Numbered from the stretch's first letter, positions 1-9,210 are shown. The stretch is 64,000 bases of DNA from an uncultured Hyphomicrobiales bacterium (GCA_903842455.1 CAIMLX010000174.1:58537-122536), one strand, 5' to 3'. Notes: generated by a model from the letters alone, not told the origin. Numbers and translations are program-made.

Positions 1-2565
1 CAACACGGGCAGCAGCGCATCGAGCGCCGGCCGGTGGGCAGCAACGAAGCGCTTGCGCGTGTCCTCGCGGGTAAACTCGTCGACGCCTTCCCAGCTGGTG
101 TAGTTCTTCTCGAAGTAGTCGCCCTTTTCGAAGGCCTCCCGTGCCCCCGGCGCCAGGTAGGGGCCAACGTCGAACCCAAGGTCGACAGCCATAGGCAAGG
201 TGAGGCTGCGCTGCTCGAACAACCCGGGTTGAGCGGCCTCGGCAAACAGGGCGGTTACGGCGCGCAACCCAGCGTAGCCGGGCATGTCGTCGGGGACGAA
301 AAGCGGGCGGCCGTCCAGCACCGGGATGTTGAACCGCGCGACCCACGGCTGGTCCGAGCCAGCCACGCTGACCCCGCGCTGCGGCGTGTTGTCGACTTCC
401 GGCCGCACGACAAGGCCGGCGACATCGAGCGGCATGATTTCTTCGCTCAGATCGGTGCTGCGGAACAAGCCGGACCGTTCGGCGACAAAGCGGATGACGT
501 GGCGCTCGCCTGATTTCTCGGCCACCAGCTGGCCGAAGGTCGCCAGCACGACCACCGGTCTGTTGCCGGAGGAGACGCGCGCCATCATGCGCTCGGCGTC
601 CGCTTCGTTCATCGGCAGGCTTTCGGGCAAGCCGGAGTAGATCTCCTCCGGCTGCAGGCCCGGCATCTGTGACGGAACGAGGACGGCCCGCTGCGAGCCC
701 TCATACTCGATCGGGAAGCTCGCGCTGGCGAAATCGTACGAACCGAGGATAGCACGCTTGAGCAGGACGACCGGGATCGGGAAGGCCGGCGCGCCGGCAA
801 TGAGTTCGGGAACGATCTGGTCGCTGAAAGCGGCGGCAGCACGCCGGCGGTCGAACTCGTTGCGAAGGGTGTAGGAGTTGCCGTCACGGTCGCCGAAAAC
901 CCGCAGCCGCTGGGTCGGGCGCAGCAAGTCGATGACCATCTGGTTGTCGAGACCGTTGCTGGCAATCCCCGGGTCGAGGCCGATGGCGGCGAGGTTGAAA
1001 TAGCGCGGCATCGGACTGTCATAGCGGTCGCCGTTCACCAGTCGCAGCGACGCCTGGTCAGCCGCGAGCATCACGCGGCCATCGAGCACCGGCAGGTTCA
1101 TCATCCTCGCGATGCGCACGGGATCGGAGGAAGCGGCGGCGGCGGGAGCGGTATCGACCAGCACGGCGATCTGTTCGTAGCCGGGCTGCTTTTCCTTGTT
1201 GCGGCCGGGAACGGTGACGGCAACCAGCCGATCAAGGGTTATTGTGACGGGCAGGTCGCCCGGCCCCCCTCCCGCACCCGAGGCGTTGGCGTCGGTGCCG
1301 AAGCCCGACAGGGTGAGGTAGGCGACAAGCCTCACCTGGCTGTCGCGGGACGTCGCCTTCAGCCGGTCGAGCAGCCCGCTCGCTGCTGCTTCGTCGGCAA
1401 GCGGCAGGCTGTAGGTCTCGGGCAGGCCAGGAACGATGCCGACCACCTGGGTTTTGAGCCAGGCATTCGAGTACTCCAGCTTCCGGTCGCTGAGCAGGCC
1501 GTAGGGCTCGTCGATGTCCATGCCGGTTTCAGGATCGAACCTGCCAAGGCTCGTGTCATCCTCGAAGCGCACCTTCAGGCTGAGCGCGGCGGGATCGGGC
1601 GCAAACGCCTTTGCCTCGGCCAGCACTGCCGCACGGAACTGCCCCAGGATGGCCGGGCGATCGATCTCGTTGGCCGCATCATAGCGCGCCGCCACTGCAC
1701 TGACCTCCTCGCTTTCGGCATAGCGTTTGTCCGCGACCAGCCAGTTGAATGCCGCAGCATCGGACGCAAGCAGTTCGGGCTGGGCAGCGAGGCTGACGAG
1801 GGCGAACTGGCGGGCAATGGTATCGGAAGCCAGGTAGGCATCGTCGGCGAAAGTGGCTGTGCGCGGCACGCCGGTAACCGCCAGCAGCAGGCCGACATCG
1901 ATGCGACCACTCCCGGCACCAGGGTTGTCGGCGAGGAACCCGGCAACCGCTGCGCGGCTGCGCTTGCCGAGGCGCCCATCCGGCTTGCCGGCGTCGTAGC
2001 CTGCTGCGTTCAGGGCCTGCTGCAGTTCGAAAATCTCGTCGCGGGTGAGCGCGCGAGCCATCTCGGCGTCATCGCTCCCGTCCAGTTCTGCTTCGGGCAC
2101 GAACGCCGACCCTCCGCCGCCCTTCACGCCGGAGACGGCACCCTTGAAGCGTTCGGGCGTGGCGGCAGCGTATTTGAGGAAGCAGACCTTGGCCCTGGCA
2201 TTATAGGTGAAGGCGCGGCACTGGCCGTCGGCCTCGCAGAGCCGGACGCAGTCGTCGAGGCGGATGCCCTTGAGGGCCGGATCGTCCATGCCGGAGCGGT
2301 AGTCGTTCTGCGGCAGGTCGGTATCGTATAGCAGGCCGATGCTGTCGGACTGGGCGTACTCCTCCGGATCGGGCTCCACCGGACGAGGAGTGACTGCCGG
2401 CTTTTCGGCGTCGATCGTCCGCGCCTCGGCGTCCTCCCGGGCCTTTTCGAGGGCAAGGCCGATGATCTTGCCGAACATGTCTCCCTGGGCCAGTGCAGAT
2501 GGCGCGAACATGCCAATGCACAGTGCCAGAACAACCAGACACCTTGCCGAAACCCAGACCCGCAT
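1..2565 (-). CDS. Secreted PAN-domain / peptidoglycan-binding-like protein (3' end outside window)
   Basis: The frame is open from an ATG at 2565 to the window edge (855 codons), so the C-terminus is missing. Residues 1-26 form a Sec signal peptide ending ALA-Q. Residues about 80-150 look like a PAN/apple domain, with paired cysteines in CVRLCEADGQCRAFTYN and a later VCFLKY. Residues about 172-215 (TRDEIFELQQALNAAGYDAG) match the helical peptidoglycan-binding repeat type 1. The remaining 640 residues have no domain I recognise. An exported, probably periplasmic role is inferred; the catalytic function, if any, is unknown. No strong ribosome binding site precedes the ATG. It lies 93 bp downstream of otsA on the same strand. 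Confidence 0.8.
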   Translation of the reverse strand, partial: MRVWVSARCLVVLALCIGMFAPSALAQGDMFGKIIGLALEKAREDAEARTIDAEKPAVTPRPVEPDPEEYAQSDSIGLLYDTDLPQNDYRSGMDDPALKGIRLDDCVRLCEADGQCRAFTYNARAKVCFLKYAAATPERFKGAVSGVKGGGGSAFVPEAELDGSDDAEMARALTRDEIFELQQALNAAGYDAGKPDGRLGKRSRAAVAGFLADNPGAGSGRIDVGLLLAVTGVPRTATFADDAYLASDTIARQFALVSLAAQPELLASDAAAFNWLVADKRYAESEEVSAVAARYDAANEIDRPAILGQFRAAVLAEAKAFAPDPAALSLKVRFEDDTSLGRFDPETGMDIDEPYGLLSDRKLEYSNAWLKTQVVGIVPGLPETYSLPLADEAAASGLLDRLKATSRDSQVRLVAYLTLSGFGTDANASGAGGGPGDLPVTITLDRLVAVTVPGRNKEKQPGYEQIAVLVDTAPAAAASSDPVRIARMMNLPVLDGRVMLAADQASLRLVNGDRYDSPMPRYFNLAAIGLDPGIASNGLDNQMVIDLLRPTQRLRVFGDRDGNSYTLRNEFDRRRAAAAFSDQIVPELIAGAPAFPIPVVLLKRAILGSYDFASASFPIEYEGSQRAVLVPSQMPGLQPEEIYSGLPESLPMNEADAERMMARVSSGNRPVVVLATFGQLVAEKSGERHVIRFVAERSGLFRSTDLSEEIMPLDVAGLVVRPEVDNTPQRGVSVAGSDQPWVARFNIPVLDGRPLFVPDDMPGYAGLRAVTALFAEAAQPGLFEQRSLTLPMAVDLGFDVGPYLAPGAREAFEKGDYFEKNYTSWEGVDEFTREDTRKRFVAAHRPALDALLPVL

Positions 2566-2658
2566 TATTGCACTCGAACTTGCCGCTTCACCAACAGGAC
2601 AAGTGTGCACGCTGGAACGACGGTGGCAATACGGCAGCCGCCCTATGGTTGAAGTCGT

Positions 2659-4032
2659 TCAGGGCCGCGGCGCGTCGCGGAGGGCGCGCAGGAATTCGTC
2701 GGCCCAGGCGTGGATGTTGTATCGCTCGATGTCGGCGCGCAGCTTGACCCAGCGCTCCTTGCGCTCTTCGAGCGGCATCTTCAGCGCAACATCGATGGCA
2801 TGCGCAGTTTCGTCGGCATCGTAGGGATTGACCAGCAGTGCGTCGGGCAGGATTTCGGCCGCCCCCGCGAAGATCGAAAGCACCAGCACGCCGGGATTGT
2901 CGGGATCCTGGCTGGCGACGAACTCGTGGGCGACGAGGTTCATGCCATCGCGCAGCGGGGTGACAAGGCCGACCCGGGCGGCGCGGTAGAGCCCGGCCAG
3001 CGTCGACTGGCCATAGGCGCGCTTCACGTAGTTCAGCGGCTGCCAGTCGATCTCGGCGAAGCGGCCCATGACGCGGCCGCACTGGTAGTCGAGGCTGCCG
3101 GTGATCTCCTGGTATTGCTGGATGGTGTCGCGCGACACCGGAGCGACCTGCAGGAAACTGACCTTGCGGCGATACTCTGGATAGTCGGCGAGCAGCCGCT
3201 CATAGGCTTCGAGGCGCTGCGGCAGCCCCTTGGTGTAGTCGAGCCGGTCGACACCGAGGATCAGCTGCCGATCGGCGATCGACTTGTTGAAGGTGACCAT
3301 GGCCTTGCGGGTCGCCGGTAGCTCGGCCATGCGCGCAAACGCCTCGGGGTCCGAGCCGATGGGGAAGACACCGGCGTTGACGCCGGTGACCGGGACCAGC
3401 GGGCCGGAGCTGCGGCGCAGGCGCACAAACTCGACGGGCGAGGCGAAGTCTTCCAGCGCCGCCACATCGCGCTTCGCCTGCAGGCCGACGAGGTCGTAGG
3501 CGGTGAGGGAACCGATGAGGTGGCGATGGCTCGGGATGGCGGACAGTCCCTCGGGCGTGGGGAACGGGATGTGGAGGAAGAAGCCGATCCGGTTCGTCAC
3601 CCCGCGATCCCTCAGCAACTGCCCGAGCGGAATCAGGTGATAGTCGTGCACCCAGATCAGGTCGTCGGGCCTCAGCAAAGGCAGCAGCGCATCGGCGAAC
3701 TGCTCGTTCACCCGCATGTAGCCCTCGTAGAAGGCGGTGTTGAACCGGGCGAGCTCGGGGCGCATGTGGAAGGTCGGCCACAGCACGCTGTTGGCATAGC
3801 CAGCGTAGTAGGCGGCGTGATCGGCCTTGTTGAGGTCGATATGGACGATCTCGTTGCCGCCGACATCGAGGTGACGCGGCTTCCCCGGCTGTTCGGCGAA
3901 GTCGCCGCTCCAGCCGACCCAGATGCCGCCGAGCTGCTTGAGCACGCCATCGAGCGCGGCAGCAAGGCCACCGGCCGCCACCTTGCCGGGCTTGGGCGTA
4001 CGGTTGGAGACGACGACCAGACGTTCCGTCAC
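2659..4032 (-). CDS. otsA: Alpha,alpha-trehalose-phosphate synthase (UDP-forming)
   Basis: A GT20 family glycosyltransferase of 457 residues, the usual OtsA length. It joins UDP-glucose and glucose-6-phosphate to make trehalose-6-phosphate in the cytosol. Visible family motifs include the N-terminal GGLAAAL loop, [17 protein letters not shown], the UDP-glucose-binding [11 protein letters not shown] (Arg/Lys) and [14 protein letters not shown] near the C-terminus. The start is GTG at 4032 and overlaps the otsB stop as GTGA, so translation is probably coupled. Together with otsB it forms the two-step OtsAB route to trehalose, an osmotic and desiccation protectant. Confidence 0.97.
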   Translation of the reverse strand: MTERLVVVSNRTPKPGKVAAGGLAAALDGVLKQLGGIWVGWSGDFAEQPGKPRHLDVGGNEIVHIDLNKADHAAYYAGYANSVLWPTFHMRPELARFNTAFYEGYMRVNEQFADALLPLLRPDDLIWVHDYHLIPLGQLLRDRGVTNRIGFFLHIPFPTPEGLSAIPSHRHLIGSLTAYDLVGLQAKRDVAALEDFASPVEFVRLRRSSGPLVPVTGVNAGVFPIGSDPEAFARMAELPATRKAMVTFNKSIADRQLILGVDRLDYTKGLPQRLEAYERLLADYPEYRRKVSFLQVAPVSRDTIQQYQEITGSLDYQCGRVMGRFAEIDWQPLNYVKRAYGQSTLAGLYRAARVGLVTPLRDGMNLVAHEFVASQDPDNPGVLVLSIFAGAAEILPDALLVNPYDADETAHAIDVALKMPLEERKERWVKLRADIERYNIHAWADEFLRALRDAPRP

Positions 4033-4814
4033 GAGAGGAACTCCCGGCTGCGGATGACGGCATCGAGCACGGCGGGCACACTGCTGGTGCCGGGAATGCG
4101 ATAGAGCGCGGCCGTGTCGCCCGGCCCGACCTTGATGCCGGTGCCGCCAAGCTGCTGGGCGGCGGCGAAGCCATCCTCGTCGGTGATGTCGTCGCCGATG
4201 AACAGCGGCGTGCGGCCTTCAAACGGCGTTTCCTGCATGTAGCCGCGCACGGCGGCGCCCTTGTCGGCACCGGCGGCGCGGGCCTCGATCACCATCTTGC
4301 CGGCAACGATGGAAAAACCGGAGTGGACACCGACCGCGGCGTTGACCCGCTCGAAGCACTCGGCCGCACGTTCGGGGGCGAGACGATAGTGCACGGCCAC
4401 CGCCGAGGGCTTGCGCTCGACGATGATGCGGTCGTCGGCGCCGAAGGCGAGTTCGAGCTCGGTGGCGAGTTCCGGCACCACCTGCATCGCCGCCTCGTTG
4501 AGCACTACGACCCGGCCGTCGCGGCTGCGGCGCATGTTGCCGTGCTCGGCTGCGACCGGGAGGTGCAACGGCGCGAGGAACCGGTCGATATCGGCCATGG
4601 CGCGGCCGGTGACCACCGCCACGGCACCATCGAGGGCGCTGTGGAGGGTCTGCAGCCTTGCGATGACGACAGGGTTGACTGACACGGCGTCAGGGGTGGG
4701 AGCAATCTCGGCCAGGACGCCATCGAAATCGAGGAACAGCGCGATCGGCCCTGAGCGAAAGAGCAGATCAGCCAGCGAACCGGCTGCCACTGATGCGTTC
4801 GTGGGTGATGTCAT
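4029..4814 (-). CDS. otsB: Trehalose-6-phosphate phosphatase
   Basis: A HAD-superfamily phosphatase of 261 residues that removes phosphate from trehalose-6-phosphate. HAD motif I is LFLDFDGVLAEIAPTP (nucleophile Asp), followed by AVVTGRAMADID, a DKGAAVRGYM segment and the acidic motif FIGDDITDEDGF. The frame extends upstream to 4964, but the upstream residues are Arg/Pro-rich and unlike the family. The ATG at 4814 (MTSPTNAS) fits normal OtsB length. It is first in the otsB-otsA pair. Confidence 0.95.
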   Translation of the reverse strand: MTSPTNASVAAGSLADLLFRSGPIALFLDFDGVLAEIAPTPDAVSVNPVVIARLQTLHSALDGAVAVVTGRAMADIDRFLAPLHLPVAAEHGNMRRSRDGRVVVLNEAAMQVVPELATELELAFGADDRIIVERKPSAVAVHYRLAPERAAECFERVNAAVGVHSGFSIVAGKMVIEARAAGADKGAAVRGYMQETPFEGRTPLFIGDDITDEDGFAAAQQLGGTGIKVGPGDTAALYRIPGTSSVPAVLDAVIRSREFLS

Positions 4815-4873
4815 GTGGACTATACGTACGAGCGGCCGGAAGGTTCCACGGCTGCGTGCTTTTTGCCGGGGGC

Positions 4874-5179
4874 TTAGCCAGCGCGGCGGTAGAGCCGCAC
4901 GGGAGACGGCGTGCGGGCAATCACCCGCTTGGCCTCGAGATCGAGTTGCACCGCCTTCACCCACCAGCCCGCCTTTTCACCGCCGGGAAACAGGTCGGCA
5001 GGCAGCAGCGGCTTGGCCGCAGCGATGACGGCTTCCACCGTCATGCCGGGCGGTGCGGTGGGCAACACGGCGAGCACAGCCTCGCGCATGGCGGCGTACT
5101 TCGCCCCATCGACGCGATAGAGCCTGCCGGGCTGGCCGACATTTTCGATTTCGATACGACCGTCCGGCTTAAGCGCCAT
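4874..5179 (-). CDS. Small conserved protein (DUF6958-like)
   Basis: A 101-residue protein with no signal peptide or membrane segment. The N-terminal IEIENVGQPGRLYRVDGAKY and the C-terminal half with LPADLFPGGEKAGWWVKAVQLDLEAK resemble the small family I know as DUF6958; the name is from memory and the function is unknown. It starts 11 bp inside the end of the aldehyde dehydrogenase gene on the same strand, so it is probably the last gene of that operon. The WW-containing core suggests a small compact fold, possibly nucleic-acid or protein binding, but this is a guess. Confidence 0.7.
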   Translation of the reverse strand: MALKPDGRIEIENVGQPGRLYRVDGAKYAAMREAVLAVLPTAPPGMTVEAVIAAAKPLLPADLFPGGEKAGWWVKAVQLDLEAKRVIARTPSPVRLYRRAG

Positions 5180-7550
5180 ACGGGATCCAGACGTTCTTCA
5201 CCTGCGTAGCGCGGCGCAGCAGGTAGTCGCCTTCGAACTTCTGGCGGTCTGACAGGTCATAGTAGAGGCCGCTTGTGGTCCAGGTCTGCTTGAGGTTGCC
5301 GACCGAGGCCTGCTCCACCATCGTCGAGGTTTCGGCGTCGCCGGCGAACCAGATGGCGTCGATGCCATCGTGTTCGGCCAGCGTTTTCGCCAAAACCTTG
5401 CTCTCACCGGTGACGATGTTGAGGACGCCCGAGGGGACGTCGGAGGTTTCGAGCACCTGGTAGAAATCGGTCATCGACAGCGGCGACTTTTCGCTTGGAA
5501 CGAGGACGACCGTGTTGCCCATGGCAAGGGCCGGGGCAATCAGCGCGATCGAGCCGAGCAGCGGTCGCGACGGGGGCGCGAGGATGGCCATGGCGCCGAT
5601 GGCTTCGACCATGGCGGTGGCCACCATGCGCTGCGGCGGGTTGTGCACAGCGCCGTCGTATTTGTCGGCCCAGCCGGCGAAGGCGAACAGGCGCTCGACG
5701 GAGGCGGCGACCTCTAGCGAGCCATCCTCGCCGGTCTGCGCCTTGATGCGGGCGGCAAACTCGTCGGCGCGGTATTCGAGGTTTTCGGCGAGGAAGTAGA
5801 GGATCTGGGCGCGATTGTGGGCTGACGTCGTGGCCCAGCCGAGGGCGGCGCGGGCGGCTTCGACGGCGTTGCGGATGTCCTTGCGGTTACCGTCGCCGAC
5901 TTCGCCGACGAGGCCGGCGGGGCCGTGGACGGGGCGGGAATAGCCGGAATCCGGCCGGGCCTGCTTGCCGCCGATATACATTTTCGCGGTCTGATCGATG
6001 GAACCGGTATCGTCGAGCGGGTTGGCGGGGTGGGTCCCTGCTTTCGCAGGGATGACAGCGGTGGGTTTGAAGGGCTGGAGCTCCTTCTCCCATTTCGGCT
6101 TCAGGTAGCTCGCCATGCCTTCCTTGCCGCCTTCGCGACCGAAGCCAGACTCCTTGTAGCCGCCGAAGCCGACGGCGGCGTCGAAGTTGTTGGTGGAGTT
6201 GATCCAGACAACGCCGGACTTGAGCTTGGGTGCGATATCGAGGGCGAGGTTGACGTTCTCGGTCCAGATCGTCGCGGCGAGGCCGTACTTCGAGTTGTTG
6301 GCGAGCGCCACCGCCTCCTCGGGGGTGCGGAAGCTCATTTCGACCAGCACCGGCCCGAAGATTTCCTCGGTGGCGACGGTGTTGGCGGTTGAAACGTGGG
6401 TGATGAGCGCGGGGCGGAGGAAGCAGCCCGTGGCCGGCAGGTCGATGTCGGGTTCGTAGAGCTGGCCGCCTTCGGCGACGCCCTTTTTCACCAGGTCGCG
6501 GACGCGCTCGACCTGCACCTGCGCCACCAGTGCGCCGATATCGACGGCCTTGTCGAGCGGGTCGCCGACGCGGAGGGTCGCCATGCGCTTCTTCAGCTTT
6601 TCGAGGAAGCGGTCCTCGATCGATTCCTGCACCAGGAGGCGCGAGCCGGCGCAGCAGACCTGGCCCTGGTTGAACCAGATGGCATCGACCAGCCCCTCGA
6701 TGGCGCTGTCGAGATCGGCGTCGTCGAAGACGATGTAGGGCGACTTGCCGCCAAGTTCGAGGCTCAGCCCCTTGCCGGTGCCGGCGGTGGCCTTGCGGAT
6801 GATCTTGCCGACTTCGGTCGAGCCGGTGAAGGCGATCTTGTCGATATCGGGGTGGTTGGTGATGGCAGCGCCGGTGTCGCCCTCGCCAGTGACGATGTTG
6901 ACGACGCCTGGCGGCAGCTTCGCCTTCTCGCAGATTTCTGCAAACAGCAGCGCGGTGAGCGAGGTGAACTCGGCGGGCTTCAGCACCACGGTGTTGCCGG
7001 CGGCGAGGGCCGGGGCGATCTTCCAGGCCAGCATCAGCAGCGGGAAATTCCACGGGATGATCTGGCCGCAGACGCCGTAGGGCACGTGGTCGGGGAACTC
7101 GCGGTCGCGGTGCTGGGCCCAGCCGGCGTGGTGGTAGAAGTGGCGCGCCACCAGCGGAATATCGACGTCGCGGCTCTCGCGGATCGGCTTGCCGTTGTCC
7201 ATGGTTTCGAGCACGGCGAAGAGGCGCGCATGCTTCTGGATCAGGCGGGCGATGGCGTAGAGATACTTGCCGCGCTGGTAGCCGCTCAGCGCAGACCATT
7301 TCGGGAAGGCGGCGCGGGCGGCTTTCACCGCGGCATCCACATCGTCGGCGGTGCCGTCGGTGATCTGCGCCAGCGGCTTGTTGGTCGCCGGATTTTCGGT
7401 GGCGAAGGTCTTGCCGGGCTTGGTCCACTGGCCATCGATGAAATGGCCGAAGCGGTTTTCGTGCGCGCCCAGCCAGGCGAGCGCAATGTCGCTGGCCTCG
7501 GGGGCCGGGCCGTAATCGAGGGAGGTGAAGATTTCAGCGATCTTGTTCAT
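5169..7550 (-). CDS. Aldehyde dehydrogenase family protein with two ALDH domains
   Basis: A 793-residue NAD(P)-dependent aldehyde dehydrogenase. Domain 1 (about 1-485) is complete: PWNFPLLMLAWK, the LELGGKSP glutamate (about Glu265) and catalytic Cys in NQGQVCCAG (about Cys299). Domain 2 (about 515-793) keeps ALDH cofactor-fold features (ALAMGNTVVLVPSEKSPLS) but has no recognisable catalytic Cys motif and looks non-catalytic. The linker near residues 498-506 (VIPAKAGTH) is encoded by a genomic repeat. ATG 7550 is preceded by GGGAGAACAACA, whereas an upstream start at 7610 is not supported. Its place after deoC suggests it oxidises the acetaldehyde released from deoxyribose-5-phosphate; that substrate is inferred. 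Confidence 0.92.
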   Translation of the reverse strand: MNKIAEIFTSLDYGPAPEASDIALAWLGAHENRFGHFIDGQWTKPGKTFATENPATNKPLAQITDGTADDVDAAVKAARAAFPKWSALSGYQRGKYLYAIARLIQKHARLFAVLETMDNGKPIRESRDVDIPLVARHFYHHAGWAQHRDREFPDHVPYGVCGQIIPWNFPLLMLAWKIAPALAAGNTVVLKPAEFTSLTALLFAEICEKAKLPPGVVNIVTGEGDTGAAITNHPDIDKIAFTGSTEVGKIIRKATAGTGKGLSLELGGKSPYIVFDDADLDSAIEGLVDAIWFNQGQVCCAGSRLLVQESIEDRFLEKLKKRMATLRVGDPLDKAVDIGALVAQVQVERVRDLVKKGVAEGGQLYEPDIDLPATGCFLRPALITHVSTANTVATEEIFGPVLVEMSFRTPEEAVALANNSKYGLAATIWTENVNLALDIAPKLKSGVVWINSTNNFDAAVGFGGYKESGFGREGGKEGMASYLKPKWEKELQPFKPTAVIPAKAGTHPANPLDDTGSIDQTAKMYIGGKQARPDSGYSRPVHGPAGLVGEVGDGNRKDIRNAVEAARAALGWATTSAHNRAQILYFLAENLEYRADEFAARIKAQTGEDGSLEVAASVERLFAFAGWADKYDGAVHNPPQRMVATAMVEAIGAMAILAPPSRPLLGSIALIAPALAMGNTVVLVPSEKSPLSMTDFYQVLETSDVPSGVLNIVTGESKVLAKTLAEHDGIDAIWFAGDAETSTMVEQASVGNLKQTWTTSGLYYDLSDRQKFEGDYLLRRATQVKNVWIPYGA
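6031..6057. repeat. Half-unit of dispersed inverted repeat inside the ALDH linker
   Basis: The plus strand reads TGGGTCCCTG-CTTTCGCAGGGATGACA, a short hairpin (CCCTGC/GCAGGG). The same unit occurs twice, inverted, at 29044-29131. Here it sits in frame between the two ALDH domains and is translated on the minus strand as VIPAKAGTH. Confidence 0.75.
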
Positions 7551-7586
7551 TGTTGTTCTCCCTGAATGCACGGCGGTGTCTGCCGA

Positions 7587-7692
7587 CCCCCACCCTTGTT
7601 CCCTCCCCACAAGGGGGAGGGAGACGCTCAGTCACGTATTCGCCACATCGCCTCCCTCCCCCTTGTGGGGAGGGATTGAGGGTGGGGGTGGC
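7587..7692. repeat. Intergenic inverted repeat between deoC and the ALDH gene
   Basis: Two arms form an imperfect dyad. The left arm (7587-7622) contains CCCTCCCCACAAGGGGGAGG and the right arm (7651-7692) contains CCTCCCTCCCCCTTGTGGGG followed by AGGGTGGGGGTGG. It fills most of the 156-bp gap inside the operon. It could act as an RNA hairpin that lowers downstream ALDH expression or stabilises the deoC end. Confidence 0.75.
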
Positions 7693-7706
7693 CACGCGCC
7701 CGGACG

Positions 7707-8741
7707 TCACACCATCGGCATCCGATAATCGGCCGCGTAGTGGCCGGTGAGGGTGTGCTCCAACTGGCGCTCGATGTCGGTGAGGAGCGAGCTCGCCCCG
7801 AACCGGAAGAGGTGGGGCTGGAGCCAGTGGGTGCCGAGCTCTTCCTTCATCAGCGCCATGTAGTCGAGCGACAGTTTTGCCGTGGCGATGCCGCCGGCGG
7901 GCTTGTAGCCGATCTCGATGCCGGTTTCCTCGTGGAACCAGCGGATCATGCGGACCATGCTCAGCGAAGTCGGGAGGTTGGCGTTGACCTTTTCCTTGCC
8001 GGTCGAGGTCTTGATGAAATCGGCGCCAGCCAGCATGCAGACCAGCGAGGCTTTCGCGACATTAGTCTGCGTGGCGAGTTCGCCGGTACCAAGGATGGTC
8101 TTGATGTGGGCGTCGCCGCAGGCTTTGCGCATCGCCTTCACTTCATCGTAGAGCGCCTGCCAGTCGCCGCGCAGCACCATGCCGCGCTCGATGACGATGT
8201 CGATCTCGTTGGCCCCGTCGGCGACCGAGGCCTCGATCTCGGCGAGGCGGGTCGAGAGCGGCGACAGGCCGTGCGGGAAGGCGGTGGAGACCGCCGCGAC
8301 GTTGATGCCGGTACCCTCTAAGGCATCGACGGCCGTCTTGACGAAGGCGTGGTAGACGCAGACCGCCGCGGGCTTGATGTCGAGGTCGGCGACGCCGAGG
8401 CCGTCGAGGATATCCTGCCGCACCGGGTGGCGGGCCTTGGCGCACAGGCGCTCGACGCGGCCCGGCGTGTCGTCGGAATTGAGCGTGGTGAGGTCCATCA
8501 GGGTGATGGCCTTCAAGAGCCATGCGGCCTGATAGTCCTTTTTCACGCTGCGGCGGGCCGGCAGCGATGATGCGCGGCGCTCCAGCGCCGAGCGGTTCAT
8601 GCGGATGCGCTCGACCCAGTCGAGATCGAGCGGATAGCCGGGATTGCGCCGGTGCGTAGCCGCATCCTGCACTATCGGGGCCGGCGCCTTTGCCTTTGCA
8701 GCGGGCTTGTTGGCAGCCTGGTCGACGACGCGAAGTTCCAC
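7707..8741 (-). CDS. deoC: Deoxyribose-phosphate aldolase
   Basis: A DeoC/LacD-type class I aldolase that splits 2-deoxyribose-5-phosphate into glyceraldehyde-3-phosphate and acetaldehyde. The Schiff-base lysine lies in ADFIKTSTGK and a second conserved lysine in IGYKPAGGIAT. The start is chosen at GTG 8741 because AAGGAGG lies just upstream; the longer open frame to 8945 is Arg-rich and overlaps cdd. The 344-residue product is longer than E. coli DeoC because of an N-terminal extension of about 70 residues. It follows cdd by 59 bp in the nucleoside operon. Confidence 0.93.
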   Translation of the reverse strand: MELRVVDQAANKPAAKAKAPAPIVQDAATHRRNPGYPLDLDWVERIRMNRSALERRASSLPARRSVKKDYQAAWLLKAITLMDLTTLNSDDTPGRVERLCAKARHPVRQDILDGLGVADLDIKPAAVCVYHAFVKTAVDALEGTGINVAAVSTAFPHGLSPLSTRLAEIEASVADGANEIDIVIERGMVLRGDWQALYDEVKAMRKACGDAHIKTILGTGELATQTNVAKASLVCMLAGADFIKTSTGKEKVNANLPTSLSMVRMIRWFHEETGIEIGYKPAGGIATAKLSLDYMALMKEELGTHWLQPHLFRFGASSLLTDIERQLEHTLTGHYAADYRMPMV

Positions 8742-8800
8742 GTTGGCCTCCTTGTACGACGGGTCTTGCGCCCGTTTTGCGGCAGATTTCTGCCGGGGCA

Positions 8801-9208
8801 CTATCTGCCCAGGAACTCCGGACCGAAAGAATGCGGCAGGAGTTGCGCGATGGTCTGTTCGAGCGGTGCACCATCCACCCCGTGCGAGACCACGACGACG
8901 TCCTGGTCGGCGAACTCGCGGATGCGCTGGCGGCAGCCGCCGCACGGCGTCACCGGCGTCTTGCCGGGGCCGGTGGTGTAGACGCGCTTGATGCGCTTGC
9001 CGCCGCCGGCCAGCATGGCGGCGATGGCCGAGGGCTCGGCGCAGTTGCCGACCGGGTAGGCGGCATTCTCGACATTGCAGCCGACATAAATGTTGCCGTC
9101 ATCGGCGAGGATGGCGGTGCCGACCTGGAAGTTCGAATACGGCGCATAGGCCTTGGCGCGGATCGCTTCGGCGGCGGCGAAGAGCTCGGCATCCTTGTCG
9201 TGCGGCAT
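8801..9208 (-). CDS. cdd: Cytidine deaminase
   Basis: A homotetrameric-type cytidine deaminase of 135 residues, the normal length for the short class. It converts cytidine and deoxycytidine to uridine and deoxyuridine. The zinc site is complete: Cys and Glu in VGNCAEPSAI and the PCGGCRQ pair. YSNFQVGTA and the CNVENAAYP nucleoside-binding segment are also present. Only 2 bp separate it from the upstream permease gene, so it belongs to the importer operon and processes what the transporter brings in. Confidence 0.97.
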   Translation of the reverse strand: MPHDKDAELFAAAEAIRAKAYAPYSNFQVGTAILADDGNIYVGCNVENAAYPVGNCAEPSAIAAMLAGGGKRIKRVYTTGPGKTPVTPCGGCRQRIREFADQDVVVVSHGVDGAPLEQTIAQLLPHSFGPEFLGR

Positions 9209-9210
9209 GG

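Noticed and set aside
6396..7565. 389-codon open frame on the plus strand across the ALDH gene
   Set aside because: It is antisense to a clear ALDH, has no ribosome site and its composition (Gly/Ala/Asp/Val/His-rich) is the usual antisense shadow in GC-rich DNA.
8742..8945. Extended N-terminus of deoC
   Set aside because: The extra residues are Arg-rich, overlap cdd in the same strand and lie upstream of a strong AAGGAGG-GTG start.
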